Shown here: in pieces, positions 8,731 through 18,258 of the stretch
How positions within the stretch are numbered: position 1 is the first letter of the stretch
Layout: the number at the start of each line of letters is the position of its first letter
Origin: Roseburia_C sp031555935
GTDB taxonomy: Bacteria; Bacillota; Clostridia; Lachnospirales; Lachnospiraceae
Assembly: GCA_031555935.1 (NCBI GenBank)
Contig: JAVBTX010000003.1
Coordinates: forward strand, 30,297-94,296
Direction: 5' to 3'
DNA: 64,000 nucleotides
The notes under the pieces: model-generated
Database searches by the model: none
What the model was told of the DNA's origin: nothing
The model's input: only the letters and a program-made list of their open reading frames with translations
Program-made: the position numbers and the translations under genes

Positions 8731-11072
8731 TTTGCCTCACCTACCTTATAAGACATTGCTGTCACGGTAATGCCGTTTACAGTCTGGTCTTTGTCTGTAT
8801 AGTTTACATATACGAGGATGCCGTTGTCATAAGTTACCGCCGTTACACCATTATCCATTTTTTCATGATTGATGATGTATGCATTTTGTACTTTACCAGC
8901 AAGTTCCCGTAATTGCTCATCATAGCTCTTAATTGCATCCTTATAGGTACTGTATTCGGTACTGTACAAGTCGGATGAGTTGGTGTAAATCAATTTCGAT
9001 GAATTTTCATAGGTCAGGTAGAAGGATGGGTATACGCCCGATTCAACCATCTGTAAGAAAAATTCGGTTTTATTTGCTTCAAAGTTGGTGTACTCGGAAT
9101 ACATTGGCATAATCCCCTTTAACACCATTGATAAAAATGGTACTTCCTCATCTACATACATATAATCAGAGGAACCCAGCGGCATATCTAAGAATGCTCC
9201 GGTGTATCTCCACAAGTAAGCAAATGGCTGCTGTAAAATTAAGTTTGCGTCCTCAGATACAGAGGCGATTACATTCTCGTAACTTTCGGCACAATCGTAT
9301 CGGGTGTAGTAGCTGCCCTTATTACTATAGGAAAATAACTTATTCGTGATGCCCTCCAGTGCCAGATTGGTTACGCCTTTTTTGGTATAGGACTTCGTGA
9401 AATTCGTCAAGATTGACGTTGTTTTCATTGGTGTCAAATAGTAGTACTCGTCATATACATTTGAATATGTACGCTCTCTCATCGTTCGCTTGTTGACTCT
9501 TTTCGCTGTATTAAAGGTAAATTTATTGGTATCTGGATTCACCCGTAACGCATCATTATTTAAGTATACCTGATAATTCTTTTCCGCTGATTCCGAAATC
9601 AAATTTGTTAACGCTTTCGTTCCGCCGATGTGACTATCTGCTTTATATTTTGTAATTGGGAAATTGAAGATTCCGCCTTTCTGCCATCCCTTATATACGG
9701 TTAGCATACTATCGATTCCGTCGGCCTGAAATTCACCAAACATTTCTTCAATATTCTCTACGGTTGTCACGGTTACTGCCTTTGTACTCATTAGAAACTG
9801 TTCGCGGTCGGTTCCAAGGAAATCCACGCGGGTGTTATATGCAGTATCTTTTACATCAACGAGGTCATTGTTCAACAAGTAATTTCGATATGTTACTGCC
9901 ATTCCAGAGTAGTCGGCCGCATCACCTTCTAACAACAGATATCTTACCGATAAATCGGTATGGGTACGGTCGGTTTCAACCTCGGTTACGGTTCCGGAAT
10001 TGGAGTTATTAAGTGGCTGAACATAAACATCTCTCAATAAAAATTTAGCAAAGCAACGATTGTAGTTGACCATTGCACCGTTTGGATGAGACTCAATACT
10101 AGCTCTCTTTTCACCCTGCTCGACGACGGCTAGATAACCTAACTGTTGATTCGCATGAGCCATCCCAAAAACTGGTGCGATAACCTGATTCTGATCATTA
10201 ATCATATACATGGAATCCCACAGCAGCTCATAGGTGCCGGTATCAACAAAACCTCGGTCGCCCCCGTAAATCATCTGGGAAAATCCAGTTGTGTAACGTC
10301 CTTCTTTACTATCCAGATAAATCAATGCACCATTACCATCCGGTATCAACATATAACCATCTTCCTCATCAAGGAATGTATACCCCATAAATGGGTACAG
10401 GCTGATGGAGGAAATATAGCTTCCGGCCTTATCTTCGACAATGGAGTCATCTGGTACATTTACGACGAGTTCATCATTTTCCAGGGATACCTCAAGGGTC
10501 AGCCCAAACTGATACTCGGTAAAATATACCTTAGCTGAAAAACCGTTTGCTGTTTTGGTTACCTGGGTGGTATTTTTACAGGAAACGAGGTCGACCTGAT
10601 AAGTGTTGTTGGTGCCCACAATCGCCTGAATCACAACTGCTGATTTCATGTACGCATTCCAGGTCTTGTTGCTGTTACCATCATCTTTTTCATCACTTAA
10701 GGTTGATTCTAAGATTTCACCAGTCTTTTTATTTTCCAAAATAATTGATAATCTTGGCTCGTATAAATACATCTTGTATGTATCACTCTCGGTAATCAAT
10801 TCATAGTCTGCTAAGGTTATCCATTCGGATTCGTCGATTTTACCAATCGCTCCATCCATCACAACTTCGCCATCTTCAGTTACCATCTGGTCATCATTTT
10901 CGTCTGCTGGTACTGAATCTTCGCCGGCTGTGTTGTCATCAGTTGCATTGCCGTCGACTGCGGTTTCATCCAAATCTACTGAGGCTGCATAGATAGTGTT
11001 CGGAATGGAAGTCACCATCATCGTCACTGCCGCTAATAATGCCATTGCTCTTTTTATTTTTTTAATAGCCAA
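8727..11072 (-). CDS. Secreted DUF5696-type protein
   Basis: A 781-residue exported protein with a signal peptide (basic start, hydrophobic stretch, cleavage near YAAS) and an acidic Asp/Glu-rich linker. The large body resembles DUF5696, a family whose genes repeatedly sit inside ABC sugar-import operons of Firmicutes. Its role is unknown. The size and repeated operon position suggest an extracellular glycan-handling or enzyme-like function, but I cannot point to catalytic residues. The start appears to be TTG, preceded by GAGAGGTGG; the next in-frame ATG would remove the basic part of the signal. It overlaps the upstream gene by 11 bases and the downstream permease by 4. Confidence 0.7.
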   Translation of the reverse strand: MAIKKIKRAMALLAAVTMMVTSIPNTIYAASVDLDETAVDGNATDDNTAGEDSVPADENDDQMVTEDGEVVMDGAIGKIDESEWITLADYELITESDTYKMYLYEPRLSIILENKKTGEILESTLSDEKDDGNSNKTWNAYMKSAVVIQAIVGTNNTYQVDLVSCKNTTQVTKTANGFSAKVYFTEYQFGLTLEVSLENDELVVNVPDDSIVEDKAGSYISSISLYPFMGYTFLDEEDGYMLIPDGNGALIYLDSKEGRYTTGFSQMIYGGDRGFVDTGTYELLWDSMYMINDQNQVIAPVFGMAHANQQLGYLAVVEQGEKRASIESHPNGAMVNYNRCFAKFLLRDVYVQPLNNSNSGTVTEVETDRTHTDLSVRYLLLEGDAADYSGMAVTYRNYLLNNDLVDVKDTAYNTRVDFLGTDREQFLMSTKAVTVTTVENIEEMFGEFQADGIDSMLTVYKGWQKGGIFNFPITKYKADSHIGGTKALTNLISESAEKNYQVYLNNDALRVNPDTNKFTFNTAKRVNKRTMRERTYSNVYDEYYYLTPMKTTSILTNFTKSYTKKGVTNLALEGITNKLFSYSNKGSYYTRYDCAESYENVIASVSEDANLILQQPFAYLWRYTGAFLDMPLGSSDYMYVDEEVPFLSMVLKGIMPMYSEYTNFEANKTEFFLQMVESGVYPSFYLTYENSSKLIYTNSSDLYSTEYSTYKDAIKSYDEQLRELAGKVQNAYIINHEKMDNGVTAVTYDNGILVYVNYTDKDQTVNGITVTAMSYKVGEAK

Positions 11073-13128
11073 GCCGATACACCACCTCTCCTACAACTGC
11101 ACTGATAAACTCAAATACCTGAGCCCACAGGATATAGATTACAAATATTAATAATGCTAAAATTAGAATTGTGAAAATGGTCAAACATATAATTTTCAAG
11201 GTCTCGCTGGAAGTAAAATTGTTTACCTCTTTGATTGCCAGCACTACCAATACGACAATCCAGCCTATCGCCAACAATTGTACCATCGTAATTAAGAACT
11301 GCTCATTCTTGGTTAACACATGGGATAATACAAAAGTGATTGGTGTTAACAAAATGTATGGCATTAAGCTGTAGCAGAAGTATGTATAAATCTTTTTAAT
11401 CGAACCTTCACCTTCGTTAATGGTACAGACCAGATAGTTACATACGGTTACCGCAAATATTACAATGGCAATCATGCCTACGTCAGTCACAATCTCAAAT
11501 CGACCCTGACCAATCGTCTTCTGCAAGAAACCACATAGGTATTTGTCAATGACAAATTCCAGGGTAAAGATTACTAACAGGATGGATGGTGCAATCCAGG
11601 AGGCCCGGCCTTCTCTGGCAATTCCATAAGAGCCATCCATCGGATGTTTCATATAATATTTTGAATAACGCAGATTGGAAATGACTGTGGTATTCTTTTT
11701 TTCTTCCCAGAAGGCTTTCGGTTTTGCTAAAATGCCCTTCTTCTTATCGAAATACTTAATCAGCTTCATTGCCAGCCAGATGCCAAGGATGATAAATACC
11801 GCTGGTACCAGGTTATTCTTTAGCCATTGATTTCGAACTTCCCAGAAGGCATCGGAATATCCGGTATAGTCATTGGATAATTTAGCATAATACTGTGCCT
11901 TTTCATAATTCTCTTCCTGGAAATATGCCCGACCCATTGCCCGGTTTGCATATTGGAACATGCTGTTCATTTTCAATACTTCGGTTAATGGTTCTTTACT
12001 TTCGGTATATCTTCCTTTGGAGTACAAATACAACGCTTCATGCAGCAAATCGGTAAACTCGGTTGGTTCGTATATCTGAATCTGACATTTATCAGCATCC
12101 AGAATGTAAATACGGTCACTCGTATCGACCTGAATGCTGGAGGCCAAGGTGGATAAACCAACACGCTGGGAGCCATCATCCAAGGCACCAAATACGTATA
12201 AGAAGTCGCCGTCTTTGTTATATTCATAGATGTAACCCTGCTGCGATACGACGAAGATGTTATCATGATTACCAGTCGCTACTGCTGCTGGTGTTTCATC
12301 GTTCCACTGTTCGCCGAGCAGATTTAATCCGGCAATATTCAATCGCTTCAAGGATCTGTCGCCATCGCCACGCGTTACCGTATAGATCAGACCTTTTTCA
12401 TCAATTGATAAATTGTCTGGTGTTGATGGAATATTACTCACCATCTTGGCCCGCTGCTCATCGGTTGAAATGGCCCGGCGGAAAACGGTCCACCAATCAG
12501 CATCGGAAAAGTTCGTTCCGAAATATCCCAAAAAGCTACCATCCTCATTTGGTGAAATCTCGACAATACCATTCGTATTGGATTCGCAAATCACATACAT
12601 GACACCAGCATCATTTACCACGATCTTTAATGGTAAAAAGCTTAGGGCATCACCATAAAGCGGACTATTTGGCTTCGTGTATTTGTTTAACACATTGCCC
12701 TCGGCATCAAATTCGAAAACTGCTTCGGCATCACGGTCTGCCACATAGATATGACCATTCTCTTCGGTGACAAATACACCTTTCGGGGCAACTAATGTCC
12801 CTTCACCAATTACAGTTACTAAGTTACTATTGATATCACCAACAACGATTCGGCCATTGCCGGTATCTGCGATATAGATTTTGCCATCCTCTGCGACATA
12901 CATGTCACTTGGACCATTTAAGAATTCGTCACCGAATTTGACCAGTGTCTTATATGGCAGATAGGCTGCCTGCGTTTCCTGCACGTTATCGCCATCCGCA
13001 TCCTCGGTCTTTGTAAATGTCCGGTATGGCGTATCTGCCTTGGCAGTCATCACACCCGTTCCCGTAACAAGGATCAGTGCAGCGAGGAACATGGCTGTTA
13101 GTCTGATTAATCTTTTCCTACTTTTCAT
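11062..13128 (-). CDS. NHL-propeller/TPR/Yip1 membrane protein
   Basis: A 688-residue composite. A signal peptide (cleavage near TAKA) is followed by NHL-like beta-propeller repeats at about 60-350 (LNGPSDMYVAEDGKIYIADT and similar), a short TPR-like helical pair at about 360-420 (RYTESKEPLTEVLK, EENYEKAQYYAKLS), one membrane segment near 435-455 and a C-terminal Yip1-type domain with about five membrane helices (500-688). The propeller and TPR would lie outside the cell. The gene is embedded in the operon 20 bases after a permease gene, so a link to transport or glycan sensing is inferred; no function is established. Confidence 0.72.
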   Translation of the reverse strand: MKSRKRLIRLTAMFLAALILVTGTGVMTAKADTPYRTFTKTEDADGDNVQETQAAYLPYKTLVKFGDEFLNGPSDMYVAEDGKIYIADTGNGRIVVGDINSNLVTVIGEGTLVAPKGVFVTEENGHIYVADRDAEAVFEFDAEGNVLNKYTKPNSPLYGDALSFLPLKIVVNDAGVMYVICESNTNGIVEISPNEDGSFLGYFGTNFSDADWWTVFRRAISTDEQRAKMVSNIPSTPDNLSIDEKGLIYTVTRGDGDRSLKRLNIAGLNLLGEQWNDETPAAVATGNHDNIFVVSQQGYIYEYNKDGDFLYVFGALDDGSQRVGLSTLASSIQVDTSDRIYILDADKCQIQIYEPTEFTDLLHEALYLYSKGRYTESKEPLTEVLKMNSMFQYANRAMGRAYFQEENYEKAQYYAKLSNDYTGYSDAFWEVRNQWLKNNLVPAVFIILGIWLAMKLIKYFDKKKGILAKPKAFWEEKKNTTVISNLRYSKYYMKHPMDGSYGIAREGRASWIAPSILLVIFTLEFVIDKYLCGFLQKTIGQGRFEIVTDVGMIAIVIFAVTVCNYLVCTINEGEGSIKKIYTYFCYSLMPYILLTPITFVLSHVLTKNEQFLITMVQLLAIGWIVVLVVLAIKEVNNFTSSETLKIICLTIFTILILALLIFVIYILWAQVFEFISAVVGEVVYRLGY

Positions 13129-13148
13129 AGCTTGCTTTCCTCTCCTGT

Positions 13149-14018
13149 CTACTTGATTCCTGAATGTGCCATTGTGTTCATAACGCTGTTCTGTAAAATA
13201 ATAAACAAGATCAGGTTTGGTACGAACATTATCAACGTTGCTGCGGCCGCAATACCCTGACCGGATACGGTGTTGTTAACATTTACCAGCGAGTTCATAT
13301 AGAAGGTGAGGGTCTTCATACTATCATCATTGATGTAGTAATTCGAAGTCTCCATGTTGGTCCACACCTGCTGGAATACTAAAATGGATGCGGTTGCCAT
13401 CGCTGGTTTAATCATTGGGATGATTACTCGTAAATATACTTGAAAATCGGTTGCTCCATCCATGTATGCCGCTTCAATTAAGGAATCCGGCACCTGCTCA
13501 ACGAACTGCTTAACAAGGAACAAAGCAACAGGCATTGCTACTAATGGTAAAACATGTGCCCAGATGGAATCGATCATGCCCATCTGACAAACGACTAAGT
13601 ATCTTGGAATCAACACTGCTACTGCAACGAACATAATTGCAATCTGGTTGATCTGCATCATTAGATTTCGGCCCTTAAATTTTAATTTTGAAAGAGCGAA
13701 TGCTGCACAAGTGGTAAATATCATCGATGCGCCAACCGTTAGGATAGTTACCAGAATACTATTAAATACGTAACGGCTTAACGGAATTCCGGCGGTCCGG
13801 CTGAACTTAATCAGCTTGGTAAAGTTATCTAAGGTTGCATTCCGAACAAAGAAGGTCGGTGGGAATGCGAACAATTCTTCCATTGGTTTGAAAGCATGGT
13901 TGGCAATAAATACCAACGGCATTGCCATGAATAATACCAGCGGCAGGATAATCAAAACAATCTTGATTTGGCTTCGCTCAAATTTCTGCGGGTTAATTCT
14001 TTTTCCTCTATATGCCAT
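13149..14018 (-). CDS. ABC sugar transporter permease, MalG type
   Basis: A 289-residue permease with six membrane segments and the EAA loop EAAYMDGATDFQVYLRVIIPM. It belongs to the second binding-protein/permease set with the 306-residue permease (17-base gap) and the 1003-residue binding protein. Its length and topology are typical of the carbohydrate uptake transporter-1 family. No cognate ATPase is in the window. Confidence 0.9.
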   Translation of the reverse strand: MAYRGKRINPQKFERSQIKIVLIILPLVLFMAMPLVFIANHAFKPMEELFAFPPTFFVRNATLDNFTKLIKFSRTAGIPLSRYVFNSILVTILTVGASMIFTTCAAFALSKLKFKGRNLMMQINQIAIMFVAVAVLIPRYLVVCQMGMIDSIWAHVLPLVAMPVALFLVKQFVEQVPDSLIEAAYMDGATDFQVYLRVIIPMIKPAMATASILVFQQVWTNMETSNYYINDDSMKTLTFYMNSLVNVNNTVSGQGIAAAATLIMFVPNLILFIILQNSVMNTMAHSGIK

Positions 14019-14035
14019 CTGCGTTTTCCCCCTTC

Positions 14036-14956
14036 CTAATACTCATCTTTCTCAGAAAGCAAGGAGTTCGCTGCTTTTGAGAATAATTGGACAACTAGTA
14101 ACAATACTACCGATACGGCGGCAGCATAACCCATTTCATAGCGCAAGAAACCGTAATCTTCGATGTGGTTTACAATCAGCTGCGCCGCATAGTTCGGTGA
14201 CGGGTTACCCGTTAGCAGGGTCGAAACCATACCATTTTGGAAGGCCCCGACGACCGCCATAACGGCGGCAAATAACATCTGCGGTTTCATCTGCGGAATC
14301 GTGATATAAATCATTTCCTGGAAGCGGTTCTTAACACCGTCAATCGCTGCTGCTTCATATAAGGATTCATCGGCGTTTAGAATACCAGCAATCATCGAGA
14401 GGAAACCAACACCCAATGAGGACCAAAGTCCGATGATAACTACGATTAATAATAGGTACTTTTTCGTAACCAGCCAGATAATCGGTTCATTGATAACACC
14501 TAATTCCATCAACCAGCTATTCAAAAGTCCGGTCTGGTCACCAGAGAAGATAACCTTCCATAATACGGTCATGGCGACACCGGTGGTCATACTTGGTGAA
14601 TATAGAATCAATGCAAATATGGTTCTTGGCAATTTTGTCAGGTTACAAAGCGCCCATGCCAGCAGGAAGGATAAGAGATATCCGCCGATACCTACGACAA
14701 CGGCATAGACAACCGTGTTTGGCAGGACATACTGCATGAATACTTCATCACTCGTAATCAAGGTTACATAGTTCAAAAATCCAACCCAGGATGGAAACTC
14801 AATTGCATTAAAGTTGGTAAAGGATAGGATAATCGCCAGGATTACCGGTACCATGATAAATATTGTAAAGATTAATGCGTATGGGGCCATAAAGAGATAG
14901 CCGCTGCGATTATTATTTTCACGCCTTGAGATACTTGTTTTCTTTTTACTGCTCAT
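14036..14956 (-). CDS. ABC sugar transporter permease, MalF type
   Basis: A 306-residue permease with a Ser/Lys-rich N-terminus, a first membrane helix near residue 20 (YLFMAPYALIFTIFIMVPVI) and the EAA motif YEAAAIDGVKNRFQEMIYITIP. It follows the large binding-protein gene by 15 bases in the same operon and is the partner of the following MalG-type permease. Confidence 0.9.
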   Translation of the reverse strand: MSSKKKTSISRRENNNRSGYLFMAPYALIFTIFIMVPVILAIILSFTNFNAIEFPSWVGFLNYVTLITSDEVFMQYVLPNTVVYAVVVGIGGYLLSFLLAWALCNLTKLPRTIFALILYSPSMTTGVAMTVLWKVIFSGDQTGLLNSWLMELGVINEPIIWLVTKKYLLLIVVIIGLWSSLGVGFLSMIAGILNADESLYEAAAIDGVKNRFQEMIYITIPQMKPQMLFAAVMAVVGAFQNGMVSTLLTGNPSPNYAAQLIVNHIEDYGFLRYEMGYAAAVSVVLLLVVQLFSKAANSLLSEKDEY

Positions 14957-14971
14957 CTTTTTTCCCGCCCC

Positions 14972-17900
14972 CTATTCTGCTCGCTGTAAAAGTTTACGGA
15001 CGCTCTCATATGTCGGAATCTCATATTCCTTAATGACATTTCCGGCACTGTCGTTATATCCAAACTCTTCCAGCTTTCGGTAAAATTCACGGTTTACTGT
15101 CTTAACGGCCTTATCAATTCGGGTCTGCTCATCCATTCCGTCGCCGACAATATTGTTAATGGTATTACTTATCTCTCGCTCTAACAGATAGGTACCAGGT
15201 ACTCTGGCAATATCCACTACGTTCTTTGCTGTTTCCATAATGACATCTCTGGCATTTGCATCCCAAGGCAGCTGTTCAAATGCTTCCATGTTCGCGGTCG
15301 GCCACATGTATTCATCACCATAGGTAATCTGTAAAGTCTGACCAAATTCTGCCTGCACTTCTGTGGAAGACCACCATTTTACAAATTCCCAGCCTTTTTG
15401 CTCGCGCTCGGAATCACTCTTGAAGAGTACCGTACTTTCGGAACATCCGCAGACCGAACGGTCAATTGTGCCATCCTCCTGCATCACTCCTGGCGCCAAT
15501 GCGATTTCCCAGGAACTAGCAAGCTCTGGTGCCGCGTTGGTCAGCAGGTTATAGGCAAAATAATCGGCAACACCAATTGGTAAATCTCCATTTCTAAAAT
15601 GCTGATAGAAACTATCTACTGCTTTTGGCAAATTGTATATTGTATATAAATCCGTCAAATTGGTAAATCCGGTGATGGACGCTTCGGAACCAAGTGCGGT
15701 TCCTTCTGATGCCGTTGTATTGTATAAGGAACCGCCATTTTGCATAATCAGCGGTGCGGAACCGTGGAAGGTTTTTAAGACTAACATACCAGAGGTTGGA
15801 TAGTAATAATTCAAGCCTCTCATCTGTAATTCCGGCAGCATGTCAATCACATCATCCATCGTCTGTGGTACCTCTAAGCCAAGCTTCTCCATAATATCCG
15901 TACGGTAAAACATTACCCAGAAGTTAATTGTCTCTGGCATCGAGTAGATTCCGTCGCCGACACAGCCGGTCATAAAGAATCCTGGTTCATACGGTTCTGC
16001 TGCTTCCAGGAAGTCATCAAACTGGGTTAGGTCAACGAGTGCCCCACGGATACCGATTTCATATGGTATCGTATAGTTAATTCCAGTTGCTACATCCGGG
16101 GTATTGCCGGAGGAGTTTGATAATACCAGTTTGTACTGGTCTGGCATGATACTGATATCAACCTCGATTCCAGTTTCGGGGGTAAAATGTTCATCAATCA
16201 TCTTCTGCATAATCTGCACATACTGACTGGAACGGTTTACCCATACCTGCAAATGCTCTGGGTCGGTGTTACTTGCCGAATATGCCTGCTCCGTAAAGGA
16301 TGCTACAAAGCGCTGGATATTCATCCCTAAGGATTTAAAGATACCTGGTATCTTCGGCAATGTTGCATCTTCCTGATAAATCCAGATACGGTCAATTGCT
16401 ACATTATTTTCAATCAAATTATCAACTGCTGTTGCCAGATGATGATTAATTGAGTTCATATTGGTCGTCAGCTCACCGATTCGATATGGAATCTCATCCG
16501 GGTTATCGGCCATACTTTTCAACTGCTCAGCAGCAATCAGCATCGAAGACATCACGGCTACGTTTTTATCACTGTCGCTCCAAGGAATTGCACTTTTTTC
16601 CAACTCGTACAAACGGTCAACATATCCATACATCTTTTCTTCTAAATCGGGAATGTATTTGGAAAGCTTTAAATCTCTATATTTGTCTTTGTTCGTTCCA
16701 GCAACCTTGGTCAGCTCTAAAGCCAGGTCGTTGATACTCGATGTGATTTCGTCCAGACCTTCCATGACGTAACAAATCGGGTCCATGCTGATGGTGTAGG
16801 TAATTGTATGCTTGCCCTTATCCAAATAAACGCTGAGCTTGTCGCCCTCTTCATCGGTTAGGGTTGTTACTTTATATTTTGTGGTATAAGCCAGACCGTA
16901 TGCTTGGAATGCCGTATTCGGGATTACGCCATCTATTTTCACATCCATAAATACCGGAAAATCATCCTTGTCGGACTGTCTGTAATTCAATGCTATGTAA
17001 TAATAACCGGCACTCTCTGCTTCAAACTCATAAGTTACTTCCTGCCCAGCTACATTAAAAGAATCAGAATCAAGTGTGTTGAGTACGGTATCCTTTACTT
17101 CATACGGCTGTAAGCTGGTATCATATTCTGCCACACCATGAATGGAGGAGTTATTGGTACTGGTGTAATCTTCTCCTTGCAACTCAATGAGGGCATTACC
17201 ATCTGCTTTCTCGGAACCAGAATACTTCGCAATGATAGATGGTGCATCAAGGGCAATATTTCCTAACAGGAAATTTCCTTCTTTTACTTCGAGCTCCATC
17301 TCATGGGTTCCGGCGGTCAATTCTACCGCAAGTGGTTCTGAGTGACGATAGCTGGAATCCATGATATATTTTGTTTCCCACTGTATCATTTTATCCGGTA
17401 CGGTTACCACCTGATTACCATAGCGGTCAAAGGATTTCTCTGCTTCTGGTGCCCAGGTCGTTTCAAATTCCAAATTCCTGCATTCATAAAATGGGTAATC
17501 TCCGTCAACCTTAACTGCTAGTGATACCGGCAGAATTGATTCATCATAGGACAGATAATCATAGGAGAGATAATACTGTCCATCCTGTGGAACTTCGAAT
17601 GTAAGTGTAAGTGTATCACCAACTGTTAAATCCAACACCTGATCGGTGCCTGCATAATCTCTTGTTTCACTCGTCAGCTTATCATTTCCTGCTGCCATTT
17701 CGCTCATCTGATTGACAAAGCTCTCACCCGTATACTGCGGCAGTGTATAATCAGCACATACCTTTGTATAGTTGGATGAAATTTTTTCACTCGTAAATTC
17801 TTCTGCATCATATGAATACGTCTCACTAGTCTGGTCGCTTGTTCCATCTGCCATCTCCGCCTCTGTAGAATTTGTTTCGGCTGACAGGACTTCGCCCACT

Positions 17901-17983
17901 CCAGTGGTAGTCAGACACAGTGCTGCAACAAGTCCTAATGAAACTGCTTTAGAAAATACTTTTCCTAATTTTTTAAGGCCCAT
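14972..17983 (-). CDS. Giant ABC solute-binding protein with two sugar-binding-like modules
   Basis: A 1003-residue exported protein, about twice the usual length of a sugar-binding protein. After a signal peptide (cleavage near LSAET, no lipobox cysteine), residues about 75-265 and 275-410 form two beta-sandwich modules resembling carbohydrate-binding domains. A helical connector spans about 415-550, and residues about 555-1003 form a family-1 solute-binding domain (TGIEVDISIMPDQYKLVLS, GDGIYSMPETINFWVMFYRT). The start has GAGGAGGT. First gene of the operon running to 6.7 kb. Without a lipid anchor, how it stays at the surface is unclear. The fusion suggests capture of long oligosaccharides; this is inference. 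Confidence 0.82.
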   Translation of the reverse strand: MGLKKLGKVFSKAVSLGLVAALCLTTTGVGEVLSAETNSTEAEMADGTSDQTSETYSYDAEEFTSEKISSNYTKVCADYTLPQYTGESFVNQMSEMAAGNDKLTSETRDYAGTDQVLDLTVGDTLTLTFEVPQDGQYYLSYDYLSYDESILPVSLAVKVDGDYPFYECRNLEFETTWAPEAEKSFDRYGNQVVTVPDKMIQWETKYIMDSSYRHSEPLAVELTAGTHEMELEVKEGNFLLGNIALDAPSIIAKYSGSEKADGNALIELQGEDYTSTNNSSIHGVAEYDTSLQPYEVKDTVLNTLDSDSFNVAGQEVTYEFEAESAGYYYIALNYRQSDKDDFPVFMDVKIDGVIPNTAFQAYGLAYTTKYKVTTLTDEEGDKLSVYLDKGKHTITYTISMDPICYVMEGLDEITSSINDLALELTKVAGTNKDKYRDLKLSKYIPDLEEKMYGYVDRLYELEKSAIPWSDSDKNVAVMSSMLIAAEQLKSMADNPDEIPYRIGELTTNMNSINHHLATAVDNLIENNVAIDRIWIYQEDATLPKIPGIFKSLGMNIQRFVASFTEQAYSASNTDPEHLQVWVNRSSQYVQIMQKMIDEHFTPETGIEVDISIMPDQYKLVLSNSSGNTPDVATGINYTIPYEIGIRGALVDLTQFDDFLEAAEPYEPGFFMTGCVGDGIYSMPETINFWVMFYRTDIMEKLGLEVPQTMDDVIDMLPELQMRGLNYYYPTSGMLVLKTFHGSAPLIMQNGGSLYNTTASEGTALGSEASITGFTNLTDLYTIYNLPKAVDSFYQHFRNGDLPIGVADYFAYNLLTNAAPELASSWEIALAPGVMQEDGTIDRSVCGCSESTVLFKSDSEREQKGWEFVKWWSSTEVQAEFGQTLQITYGDEYMWPTANMEAFEQLPWDANARDVIMETAKNVVDIARVPGTYLLEREISNTINNIVGDGMDEQTRIDKAVKTVNREFYRKLEEFGYNDSAGNVIKEYEIPTYESVRKLLQRAE

Positions 17984-18060
17984 AGCTACCTCCTCACCAC
18001 TTTCCTTTTTCGTAATTTATTTTGTAATTTATTTTTTTGTAAATTACTTTAGCTTTTTAT

Positions 18061-18089
18061 ATAATACTATGAAAACAGCCAAAAGTCAA
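18061..18089 (-). promoter_or_regulatory. Promoter of the large ABC operon
   Basis: On the minus strand TTGACT (18084-18089) and TATTAT (18061-18066) are separated by exactly 17 bases, about 80 bases upstream of the 1003-residue binding-protein gene. It is a strong SigA-type candidate for transcription from 18 kb to about 6.7 kb. Confidence 0.65.
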
Positions 18090-18159
18090 TGCTATACTTA
18101 TCAGCGGGTTTATGATATTTTATAAGTAAAATCAACGTTTTTTAGGTACTTCTAAAATA

Positions 18160-18191
18160 TTTCACAAAAAAGTTATTTAAATATTGTGAAA
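18160..18191. promoter_or_regulatory. Operator-like inverted repeat before the GH51 lipoprotein gene
   Basis: TTTCACAA (18160-18167) and TTGTGAAA (18184-18191) are perfect inverse copies around a 16-base AT-rich centre. It lies 68 bases upstream of the GH51 start and 70-100 bases from the divergent operon promoter, where a regulator could act on both directions. The regulator is unknown. Confidence 0.4.
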
Positions 18192-18258
18192 ATTGTACAC
18201 TTTTCGTTTGGAAACAAAAGGAATTGCCGATTTACGGCAGAATGGAGGGTTTTTATTT

